Source: Psychroserpens sp.
GTDB taxonomy: Bacteria > Bacteroidota > Bacteroidia > Flavobacteriales > Flavobacteriaceae
DNA length: 64,000 nt
Direction: 5' to 3'
NCBI GenBank assembly: GCA_017643165.1
Contig: JAEPNY010000001.1
Coordinates: 186,001-250,000 of the forward strand
The position numbers were made by a program, and so were the translations under genes. Below, piece by piece: positions 18,493 through 26,461 of this stretch. The notes under the pieces were generated by a model, which did no database searches, was not told the DNA's origin, and worked only from the letters and a program-made list of their open reading frames with translations. The stretch's first letter is position 1. Every line of letters starts with the position of its first letter.

Positions 18493-19092
18493 ATGAACAA
18501 TAATAAATTGGTATTCATATTAATGATTTTACTTATGTTCTCATCATGTGAGACTAAGGTTGATTATGGTGAAATACCATTATATTCTTCAAATAATAAT
18601 ATACAGGCTGTAATAGAGATTCCTGCTGGAACTAACAAAAAAATAGAATACAATAAAACGTCAAAGGCTTTTGAAATTGATAAAAAAAATGGCAAGGATC
18701 GAGTGATAGATTTTTTACCATATATTGGAAATTATGGATTTTTCCCTTCTACATTTTCAAATCCTGATGAAGGTGGAGATGGAGACGCAATAGATGTATT
18801 GGTTCTTTCAGAGAACGTAAGTACAGGAACTATTATTGAGGTCAAACCAATTGCGATAATGAAACTCATTGATGATGGCGAACTTGATTATAAGATTATA
18901 GCGGTTCCTATTGATAAAAAAATGCAGATTATAAAGGCAAATAACTATCTTGAATTTTCTGAAAATTATGCTGAACTAAAACAGATTATTGAATTGTGGT
19001 TTTATAATTACAATAAAGATGATACTGCTGTAATTAAAGGTTGGGGCAGTGAATTAGAAGCACTTAACGAATTAAAACACTCAAGTTTATAA
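18493..19092 (+). CDS. family I inorganic pyrophosphatase with lipoprotein signal
   Basis: The 199-residue protein aligns by eye to family I soluble pyrophosphatase. It has EIPAG, a tyrosine-bearing NYGFFP, the metal site DGDAIDVLV with all three aspartates, LDYKIIAVP, and a C-terminal VIKGWG. The active-site set seems complete. Unusually, it begins with a lipoprotein signal peptide ending MFSSC (cysteine 19), so the mature enzyme should be anchored outside the cytoplasm. It follows cysN by nine bases; ATP sulfurylase releases PPi in the cytosol, so the location does not fit a simple PPi-pull role. No internal ATG would give a cytosolic form with the whole domain. Confidence 0.88.
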   Translation: MNNNKLVFILMILLMFSSCETKVDYGEIPLYSSNNNIQAVIEIPAGTNKKIEYNKTSKAFEIDKKNGKDRVIDFLPYIGNYGFFPSTFSNPDEGGDGDAIDVLVLSENVSTGTIIEVKPIAIMKLIDDGELDYKIIAVPIDKKMQIIKANNYLEFSENYAELKQIIELWFYNYNKDDTAVIKGWGSELEALNELKHSSL

Positions 19093-19137
19093 CTAAAAAT
19101 AAAGAATAATAAAAACAACAAATAAAAACGCATTATA

Positions 19138-19815
19138 ATGGAAGAATTATTAGGTCAATTAGATTTCAATTTTACAGAAAACTTTTCTATCACGGGATAT
19201 ATTATTAATATCTTAATAGCAGCAATATTTTTGTACATTCTTAGCATTGTATACAGGAGGTATGGGAATTCAATTTCTAATAGAAATCAATTATCAAAAG
19301 TTCTGATAATTGTTGGGCTAACAACGTTTATTATAATTTCGATAGTTAAATCTTCACTGGCATTATCTCTCGGGTTAGTTGGTGCTTTATCGATAATCAG
19401 ATTTAGAACTGCTATAAAAGAACCAGAAGAATTAGGATATTTCTTTATCGCAATATGTATTGGATTAGGAATGGGAGCGGGTCAATTATTACCTACCTTA
19501 ATTGGCTTTTTCGTAGTTATGGTGATTATAGTACTCTTAAGTAATACTAAGTTAAGCAGTTCATTAACTCAAAATCTAATAATTAATGCCACTTGCGATG
19601 ATAAAGAACGACCTGGTTTAATTAACGCAGTTAGTGTTATTGTAGAGAACAATGCTAAACAGGCTGAGTTGAAAAGGCTAAGCCAAACAGACGGTGGTGT
19701 TGATTTTAATTTTTTAATCAACGTATCGAATTTGGAAAGTTTACAAGAAATTTCAAAAGAAATTTATGGTATAGACAAAGCCATTAAACTTACTTTTATC
19801 GACAACGAAATCTAG
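19138..19815 (+). CDS. DUF4956 membrane protein
   Basis: The 225-residue protein has about four membrane helices in residues 20-145, then a soluble C-terminal domain of about 80 residues. The segment LSLGLVGALSIIRFRTAIKEPEELGY, split by a basic RFRTAIK turn, is the conserved core of the DUF4956 family. Genes of this family commonly neighbour VTC-domain and CotH genes, as here (CotH starts five bases later, VTC after that). A role as the membrane part of a polyphosphate or phosphate-transfer system is inferred. Function is not established. Confidence 0.85.
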   Translation: MEELLGQLDFNFTENFSITGYIINILIAAIFLYILSIVYRRYGNSISNRNQLSKVLIIVGLTTFIIISIVKSSLALSLGLVGALSIIRFRTAIKEPEELGYFFIAICIGLGMGAGQLLPTLIGFFVVMVIIVLLSNTKLSSSLTQNLIINATCDDKERPGLINAVSVIVENNAKQAELKRLSQTDGGVDFNFLINVSNLESLQEISKEIYGIDKAIKLTFIDNEI

Positions 19816-19820
19816 TAATT

Positions 19821-22800
19821 ATGAAAATAAAAAGCAGTAGAATTAATTTTAAGTTAGGATTTTTAATAATACCGTTACTCGCACTTTTATTTTTACTATC
19901 GCTTAATTCGAACAGTAAAGCTAATCAGGAGAGTAATAATAAAACTGAACAGAAGCGTGATGTTGAATTAGAAACAGCACTGAGTTTAAATAAAAATATT
20001 GAACAAATTATTGAAAATCAAACTAATTTAATTCACAAGGATTCGGTTTGTTCAATTTACTACTTGACGGAGTTAGGGACCCCAACAGTAATTTTTGATT
20101 ATAAGGAGAAATTGAGTATTGATCAAAAATACGGAAGATTTAAATTTAGAGCGGTATTAAAGGATTCGACTGAATTAAAACAAAGAAATAATAATAATGC
20201 CGTAATATTCTTAGATTTCAACGCAAGACATCATGAACTGACAATTAATGATACGAAGCATTTCATTTTTAAGAAATCTCTCAACCATGATTTACTGTTT
20301 CCCGACAACATAAAACATGTAAACATCGGTAGATATTATAATAATCAAAAAGCTATCGCCTACAATGTTGAAAATATAAGCCTTAATAAACTTGATAACA
20401 TAAATGTAATTGGGCTAAAAAATAGAATGAACATAACCATTAAAGAAAAGAACTTCAATAAAATTAAAGACAAAAGAATGTCTTCATTTAGAAATGGGGT
20501 TTTAGTGACAGAAGATGGAGATGAAGTAAATGAATTGGTTAACTACAAGAATTCTGAAAACATTGAAGCTACAATTCGTTTGAAAGGCGATATAACCGAC
20601 CATTTAAACGACCCTAAGAAATGGTCATTTAGAATCGTTGCAGATGGCGAAAAAACAATTAATAGATTACGTAAATTTTCAATTCAACACCCTAAGACTA
20701 GAAGTTATTTATGGGAGTGGTTATTTAATAAAGTAATAAAGGACAATGATTTAATTGGCATCAAATATGAGTTCTTAGATGTAAATATAAACGTTGTAAA
20801 TAATAATGATTCAATAAGCAAAATTCCATTAGGAATAATGGCATTTGAAGAAGCATTTGATAAAATTTTAATTGAAAATAATAATAGAAGAGAAGGACTG
20901 TTATTTGGTTTTGATGATGCGGCAGCTTGGTTACAAATTGAAAGGCAAAATGAGCTTAATTTACCAAAAGATAGTAAGGCGAACCGAGTTCATCCTGGGT
21001 CTATTTCACATTTTAAAGTATTTAATGAGTCTAAAGTTATTTCAGATCCAAAATTAAAAAAGCAATTTGAGACGGCTATTGACTTATTGGATGGATTGAG
21101 ATCTAAAAAATTAAAAATCTCAGAAGTCTTTGATGTTGATAAGCTAGCTTTTTATGTGGCTTTATCGAATCTATTTGGTGGAGGTCATGGAATTAGAGGA
21201 AGTAACGTTCGGATATACTACAATCCTATTACTAATAAATTTGAACCTGTTTCTTGGGACTCCTCATTAGGGAATAAATTAACTAAGTTGGAAAAGTATA
21301 GTTTGTTAGTTGAAGGAGACGAAGTTTACAATCAGAAATTAGTTGAAAAATTAAAATTAGTTAGCAGTACCGATTTTATTAACTCATTGGTGGATAAATT
21401 TAGAGAGGATTTAACATTACAGCACATGAATTTGTATAACGAGTTTAAAAATCAATGTAATTTAGATTTATCTGTTTTAGAGTACAATAGTAATTTTATT
21501 AAGCAAAAAATTTACCCTTCTAAACCAATTGCAGCAAGCTTTATCGACTTTAATAAGTCAGAAATGACCATAAACATTGAAAATACATCTTATGACCTCC
21601 CAATAGTTGTAAATGGATTAATTCATAAAAACGGAAAGGTATTATCAGACGAAAGAACAGGTTCAATTATTTTAGAACCTTATTCTAACCAGTTGATCAC
21701 CTTTAAGCTAAAAGAATCATTTATAAATGCATTTGTTTCAAAAAAGAATAAAAAAGGTGAATTTAGATTTCCTAAAGATCTGAGTAAAATTCGTATCGAG
21801 TATGATATGCTTGGATTAGATGAAAAGAGACAAGAGAGAATAATACCTTATAGTATTAATAGCAACCTTAGCGAAAGCATAAGTAGTTATAAAGATTCCC
21901 AAAAGCCTAATTTGGAACTTTTTGATTTTGTTTTATTGAATGAGAACGAAAAAATAATTGTTCTTAAATCTGGATCCTACGAAATTAATAAGACAATGAT
22001 CATACCATCTGGTTATTCTGTTCTTGTTGAGAAAGGATTTCAGTTAAACCTAAGGAATAACGCTTCTCTTATATCTTACTCATCAATTACTAGTGTTGGA
22101 AATGAAGAAGAACAAATTAAGTTTTATTCATCAGATGGAACTGGAGCAGGATTGTTTATTACAAATGCCACGCAAAAATCAATTTTTAAGAATTGTATTT
22201 TCTCTAATCTTTCTAATCCAAATTCAGACGCTTGGGAGTTGTCGGGTGCTGTAAATTTTCACGAAACAACCGTCGATATTAGCAATTCTATTTTTAAGAA
22301 TAATAGATGTGAAGATGGATTAAATATCATTAGATCTACATTTAATTTAGAATCGTCTACTTTTTTAAATACTTTTTCTGACGCATTTGATGGTGATTTT
22401 GTTCAAGGAACAATATCGAATTGTGAATTCACTAACTCAGGTAATGATGGAGTCGACGTTTCAGGTTCAAACATAAAACTAGTAAATATAGATTTTGTGA
22501 ATCCTTCAGATAAGGCTATAAGCGCAGGAGAAAAAAGTACTATTACTGGATCTAAAATTGACATTAGAGGTGGAGAAATTGGCGTTGTAAGCAAGGATTT
22601 ATCAAATGTATTTTTAACGTCAGTATCGATTTCAGATACGCGATTAGGATTTTCTAGTTTTCAAAAGAAAAGTGAGTACGGACCAGGTAGTATTACCATC
22701 GAAAATTTAACGACAGCTAACGTTGAGTCGGAACATTTAATAGAAATAGGATCTAACTTGATGATTGATAATATGCTGGCTGCGACTGTTACGAATAAGG

Positions 22801-22847
22801 TTATTGACCAAATGTATGGTAAAGAGTATGGTAAAAGTAGCAAATAA
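19821..22847 (+). CDS. CotH-kinase-like protein with C-terminal beta-helix
   Basis: A large 1008-residue envelope protein. One membrane helix near residues 10-28 is a signal anchor, so most of the chain is probably periplasmic. Residues about 250-520 resemble the CotH protein-kinase family: RKFSIQHPKTRSYLWEWL, GIMAFEEAFDK, FGFDDAAAW, and NVRIYYNPITNKFEPVSWD, whose terminal WD corresponds to the metal-binding aspartate. The C-terminal third (roughly 740-970) is a run of short imperfect beta-helix turns (such as ISNSIFKNN and ISNCEFTNS). CotH proteins phosphorylate surface proteins in Bacillus spores; the substrate here is unknown. The gene is very AT-rich, and its end overlaps the VTC gene. 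Confidence 0.82.
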   Translation: MKIKSSRINFKLGFLIIPLLALLFLLSLNSNSKANQESNNKTEQKRDVELETALSLNKNIEQIIENQTNLIHKDSVCSIYYLTELGTPTVIFDYKEKLSIDQKYGRFKFRAVLKDSTELKQRNNNNAVIFLDFNARHHELTINDTKHFIFKKSLNHDLLFPDNIKHVNIGRYYNNQKAIAYNVENISLNKLDNINVIGLKNRMNITIKEKNFNKIKDKRMSSFRNGVLVTEDGDEVNELVNYKNSENIEATIRLKGDITDHLNDPKKWSFRIVADGEKTINRLRKFSIQHPKTRSYLWEWLFNKVIKDNDLIGIKYEFLDVNINVVNNNDSISKIPLGIMAFEEAFDKILIENNNRREGLLFGFDDAAAWLQIERQNELNLPKDSKANRVHPGSISHFKVFNESKVISDPKLKKQFETAIDLLDGLRSKKLKISEVFDVDKLAFYVALSNLFGGGHGIRGSNVRIYYNPITNKFEPVSWDSSLGNKLTKLEKYSLLVEGDEVYNQKLVEKLKLVSSTDFINSLVDKFREDLTLQHMNLYNEFKNQCNLDLSVLEYNSNFIKQKIYPSKPIAASFIDFNKSEMTINIENTSYDLPIVVNGLIHKNGKVLSDERTGSIILEPYSNQLITFKLKESFINAFVSKKNKKGEFRFPKDLSKIRIEYDMLGLDEKRQERIIPYSINSNLSESISSYKDSQKPNLELFDFVLLNENEKIIVLKSGSYEINKTMIIPSGYSVLVEKGFQLNLRNNASLISYSSITSVGNEEEQIKFYSSDGTGAGLFITNATQKSIFKNCIFSNLSNPNSDAWELSGAVNFHETTVDISNSIFKNNRCEDGLNIIRSTFNLESSTFLNTFSDAFDGDFVQGTISNCEFTNSGNDGVDVSGSNIKLVNIDFVNPSDKAISAGEKSTITGSKIDIRGGEIGVVSKDLSNVFLTSVSISDTRLGFSSFQKKSEYGPGSITIENLTTANVESEHLIEIGSNLMIDNMLAATVTNKVIDQMYGKEYGKSSK

Positions 22848-23550
22848 AGGCCTTAGTGAAGTTCATGGGCAAAATCTGAGGTATGAGCGTAAGTTTATAT
22901 TTGAAAAGACCGAACCAGAAGATTTAATTGAAGAGGTTCTTTCCAACAGTTTTGGGTTTAATGAAGTATTTTATAGACGAACTATAAATAATATTTATTA
23001 TGACGACAACAAGTTTAGTTACTATCATCAAAATGTAGCGGGAGATGGTCATAGAGAGAAATGTCGAATACGATGGTACGGTGATACGTTTTCAGAAATC
23101 AATAATCCAACTTTCGAGATTAAGAAAAAGTTTGGAGAAGTAGGCGACAAAATTTCATTTAAACTAAAAAACCATAAAACATCTATTGATCAGATAGACA
23201 TTAAACAATTTGATCATCTGTTGTTTGAGGGTGATACTGAGAAAAACGTTTCAGTAATAGGGAAATTTCAACAATTGGTTCCAACCTTGTACAATACATA
23301 TGAACGGCGTTATTTTTTGTCGTTTTGTCAGAAATTTAGAATAACGATTGACTACAATATGCAGTTCTATAATCCAAATTATAACAATTTCTCTAGTAGC
23401 AATATGAGCATACCCTATGATGAGGTTGTTTTAGAGCTGAAATACAATCTGGAACATGATCAAGAAAGTAGATTAATAACGCAGCAGTTTAATACAAGAC
23501 TTTCGAAAAACTCAAAGTATGTAAGAGGTGTGGAATTAGTCCATCATTAA
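22816..23550 (+). CDS. VTC-domain polyphosphate polymerase
   Basis: Resembles the catalytic domain of yeast Vtc4, which makes polyphosphate from ATP inside a beta-barrel tunnel lined with basic residues. Matching elements in order are LRYERKF, KCRIRWYGD (two tunnel arginines), TFEIKKKFG, YERRYFLS, RITIDY and VVLELKY (metal-binding glutamate). There is no membrane segment, so it is probably cytosolic and may work with the DUF4956 protein. The frame extends back to 22765, but that stretch lies inside the CotH gene and reads unlike protein. ATGs at 22816 and 22828 are the likely starts; the choice is uncertain. Confidence 0.85.
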   Translation: MVKSMVKVANKGLSEVHGQNLRYERKFIFEKTEPEDLIEEVLSNSFGFNEVFYRRTINNIYYDDNKFSYYHQNVAGDGHREKCRIRWYGDTFSEINNPTFEIKKKFGEVGDKISFKLKNHKTSIDQIDIKQFDHLLFEGDTEKNVSVIGKFQQLVPTLYNTYERRYFLSFCQKFRITIDYNMQFYNPNYNNFSSSNMSIPYDEVVLELKYNLEHDQESRLITQQFNTRLSKNSKYVRGVELVHH

Positions 23551-23574
23551 TAAAGACTTAATTAATAATAGAAT

Positions 23575-24342
23575 ATGAGTTTTGATTTAACTGCACAAAT
23601 TCCAAATTTAATTGAATGTGCCTATTCTGCAGGACAAGCAATATTAGAAATATACAATTCTGATGATTTTAATATTGAACATAAGGAAGACAATAGCCCA
23701 TTAACTATTGCTGATAGAAATGCACATGATGTCATAGTTTCCTATTTAAAGACCACAAACTTGCCGATTTTATCTGAAGAGGGCGAAGGGATATCCTATG
23801 AAATTAGAAAGAATTGGAACTTATTTTGGATGGTTGACCCTTTGGATGGGACGAAAGAATTTATAAAACGAAATGGCGAATTCACAGTAAATATTGCACT
23901 AATACAAAATCAAAAGCCAATTTTTGGAATTGTGTATGCTCCAGTATTAGACAAGATGTTTATTGGTGACGTTTTAAAAGGTGCAAAACTAATTGAAAAA
24001 GGTGTTGAAATGGAATTAATTAATTCTAGTCAAAACAGCCAAAGCGTTAGGATAGTAGCATCGCGCTCACATTTGAATTCTGATACAGAAACATTTATCA
24101 ATAAATTCGAACAGTCGGAAATCGTATCCATGGGAAGTTCATTAAAATTTATGGTTATCGCAGAAGGAAAAGCCGATGTTTATCCCAGATTTGCACCAAC
24201 AATGGAGTGGGATACAGCTGCTGCACATGCTGTGCTCAATGCACTCGGAATTAAGGTAAACAATAATGAAACAGGCAATGAGTTGTTATATAACAAAGAA
24301 GACTTATTGAACCCCCACTTTTTAGTGAACAACTTAAAGTAG
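23575..24342 (+). CDS. cysQ: 3'(2'),5'-bisphosphate nucleotidase
   Basis: Hydrolyses PAP, the by-product of PAPS-dependent sulfotransfer, to AMP and so relieves product inhibition. The 255 residues show the lithium-sensitive phosphatase motifs: DNSPLTIADRNAH, SEEGEG, DPLDGTKEF at 88-96 (metal-binding aspartates), and WDTAAAHAVL near the C-terminus. Length is standard. It ends one base before the sulfotransferase gene, which makes the substrate link between the two very clear. Confidence 0.95.
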   Translation: MSFDLTAQIPNLIECAYSAGQAILEIYNSDDFNIEHKEDNSPLTIADRNAHDVIVSYLKTTNLPILSEEGEGISYEIRKNWNLFWMVDPLDGTKEFIKRNGEFTVNIALIQNQKPIFGIVYAPVLDKMFIGDVLKGAKLIEKGVEMELINSSQNSQSVRIVASRSHLNSDTETFINKFEQSEIVSMGSSLKFMVIAEGKADVYPRFAPTMEWDTAAAHAVLNALGIKVNNNETGNELLYNKEDLLNPHFLVNNLK

Positions 24343-24343
24343 A

Positions 24344-25255
24344 ATGTCGAAGTCTAACAAAGTCAATTGTTTTTTAGTTGGAGGCCCTAAATGTGGAACT
24401 ACAGCTATGGTCGCTCATCTGAAATCACATGAAAGCGTATTTATTTCTGAACCTAAAGAATGTAATTTCTTCCTAGAAGACATGCCAGAAATGAAATATG
24501 CTCGAAACCTTAAAGAGTACCATGCATTATTTGGGCAATTTAAATCAACCCACCTAGCTTACATGGATGCTTCGATTCTTTATCTGCACTCTGAAGACGC
24601 ATTAAAAGCGATTTATGAGTATAATAAAGACGCAAAAATTATTGCTATGTTAAGGGATCCTATGGAAATGGCATACTCCTTTCATAGTCAAATTTCATAT
24701 ACACTTGACGAAGATATTGCCGATTTTGAACAAGCATGGGATCTAGAACAATCCAGAAGACAAGGAAAAAACATTCCTAAAAACTGTCGAAGTACTAGAT
24801 TGCTGTTTTATTCGGAAGTCGCAAAATATTACGAACAACTGCAACGAGTGTATAAGTATTTTCCTGAAGATCAGGTGAGAGTGATTCTATTTGATGATTT
24901 CAAAACCTCAAATCTAGTAGCCTATAAAGAACTTTTAGAATTCATCAATGTCCCTTATGACGGGAAAATCGATTTTCCTCGAGTGAATGAAGCTAAAAAA
25001 GCGAAGAATAAGTTGATCAATAAGTTCGTCAATAGACCTCCGAAGTTTTTGAAAGCTATAGCTAGATTAATTCTTAAATTGGTTAATAAGCCAAGATTTG
25101 GTATTCTCGAAAGAATCGATAAATTGAACAGAGATAAAGATTTACGTCAAGAGCTATCCATGGAAATGAAAGTCAAGATTCAAAACGCCTATACTCAAGA
25201 TGTAAATCAACTATCAAAACTGATAAATAGAGATTTAAGCCATTGGCTAAACTAA
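24344..25255 (+). CDS. PAPS-dependent sulfotransferase
   Basis: Predicted to transfer sulfate from PAPS to a sugar hydroxyl of the polysaccharide. The 303 residues carry the 5'-phosphosulfate loop VGGPKCGTT at 12-20 and the 3'-phosphate region AMLRDPMEMAYSFHSQ (RDP with a downstream serine). The middle part, FEQAWDLEQSRRQGK, is typical of bacterial sulfotransferases of the heparan-sulfate type. No signal peptide or membrane helix is seen, so transfer should take place on the cytosolic face, probably on the lipid-linked repeat unit before flipping. It follows cysQ directly and precedes the flippase gene by six bases. Confidence 0.92.
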   Translation: MSKSNKVNCFLVGGPKCGTTAMVAHLKSHESVFISEPKECNFFLEDMPEMKYARNLKEYHALFGQFKSTHLAYMDASILYLHSEDALKAIYEYNKDAKIIAMLRDPMEMAYSFHSQISYTLDEDIADFEQAWDLEQSRRQGKNIPKNCRSTRLLFYSEVAKYYEQLQRVYKYFPEDQVRVILFDDFKTSNLVAYKELLEFINVPYDGKIDFPRVNEAKKAKNKLINKFVNRPPKFLKAIARLILKLVNKPRFGILERIDKLNRDKDLRQELSMEMKVKIQNAYTQDVNQLSKLINRDLSHWLN

Positions 25256-25261
25256 ATACAT

Positions 25262-26461
25262 GTGCTGAAACAGTCATTTTTTTCAAATTATTTAAATAAG
25301 AATTATTTACTCTACGGTGGTTCTATCCTTATTTCTAGAGGTGCTGAATACCTTGTTCTGTTAATTGCTGCAGGTTTAATTACAAAAGATAGTTACGGAC
25401 AATTAGAGTTTTATAAGAAAATAATTGAAGTGCTCTCAATTTTGGTAGCATTTGGCTTTCCTCCTTTAATTTTAAGTTATACGCGTAGTCAGCATAGTAA
25501 GAAGTATTTTTTTGTATTAGCTCTAGGCTTTATTAGTATATTCTCGGCGCTTTTTGCGCTAATATTGATACCCTTTGAACTTTCATTTTTAGCAATCCCA
25601 TTGCTATTCTATGCCGTCTTTTTTACTAATGGTATCTTTCCTGTTTTTCATCTTGTACATGATGGGAGTCAAAAAGCCTCTTTGTATAAGATGTTGGTGT
25701 CGGTCATATTTTATGGCGTTATCTTAGGCTTGTATTATTTTGGTTACTACGAATATTCATTTGTTATAGTTAATTATATTTTACTTCCAGTAGGATTCAT
25801 CTATACAATTCTTGTTATTAGGAAGTTACATATATCTCAACGCAAGCTTGTTAAATATTGGAAACTGTTAAAACGCTTGCTTCTTAGTTCATTCACCTTG
25901 GTGCTTAGCAACTTTGCTAATATCATGTTTATGTATTCAGATATTTTCGTAATTACTCTACTCTCTACTCAAGTAAATAAAGAAATAGCAGATTATAGCT
26001 TTCCATTGAATATTGCAAATGCGTTGTTAATTATTCCATTTACGCTGGTTCAAGTAGATATCGAAAAGATAAAAAATAGTGAGGCTGCGAGTAGATTAAC
26101 GATGCAAAAGATTATCAAGCTAACACTTTTAGGAGCTGTTTGTATTGTTGCCATTTATTTATTGTTGATTAATACGGCGTATGCAAAGTATGATAACACA
26201 TTGAATATTTTTTATTTGATCATAATCGCTAAGATATTTCAGTCACTTGCAGTACTTTTAGGCACAAAGATTATGATTTATAAACTGTTTAGAATCAATT
26301 TAATGATCACCTCAAGCATCATGGTGACTAATTTTGTGATAAGTTATTTAATTTATCCTCATTATGGATTAATTGGAATTGCTGCTGCCAGCATATTTTC
26401 ACTTTTTCTGCGTTATCTATTATTAGTGATTGCCAACAGAAAACACAAAAACAAATCTTAA
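25262..26461 (+). CDS. polysaccharide flippase (Wzx-like)
   Basis: The 399-residue protein is almost entirely hydrophobic, with about 11-12 membrane helices, and fits the oligosaccharide flippase family. It would move the undecaprenyl-linked repeat unit across the inner membrane. The start is GTG at 25262: an in-frame stop lies at 25253-25255 and the ATG at 25260 is in another frame and closes at once. It lies between the sulfotransferase and a polymerase-like gene, and its stop overlaps the next ATG by one base. A second flippase-type gene is at 61.0 kb. Confidence 0.85.
   Translation: MLKQSFFSNYLNKNYLLYGGSILISRGAEYLVLLIAAGLITKDSYGQLEFYKKIIEVLSILVAFGFPPLILSYTRSQHSKKYFFVLALGFISIFSALFALILIPFELSFLAIPLLFYAVFFTNGIFPVFHLVHDGSQKASLYKMLVSVIFYGVILGLYYFGYYEYSFVIVNYILLPVGFIYTILVIRKLHISQRKLVKYWKLLKRLLLSSFTLVLSNFANIMFMYSDIFVITLLSTQVNKEIADYSFPLNIANALLIIPFTLVQVDIEKIKNSEAASRLTMQKIIKLTLLGAVCIVAIYLLLINTAYAKYDNTLNIFYLIIIAKIFQSLAVLLGTKIMIYKLFRINLMITSSIMVTNFVISYLIYPHYGLIGIAAASIFSLFLRYLLLVIANRKHKNKS

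Noticed and set aside
22765-22815. Upstream start of the VTC gene
   Set aside because: This stretch is inside the CotH gene and gives a Leu/Arg-rich sequence with no family likeness; ATG 22816 or 22828 is preferred.
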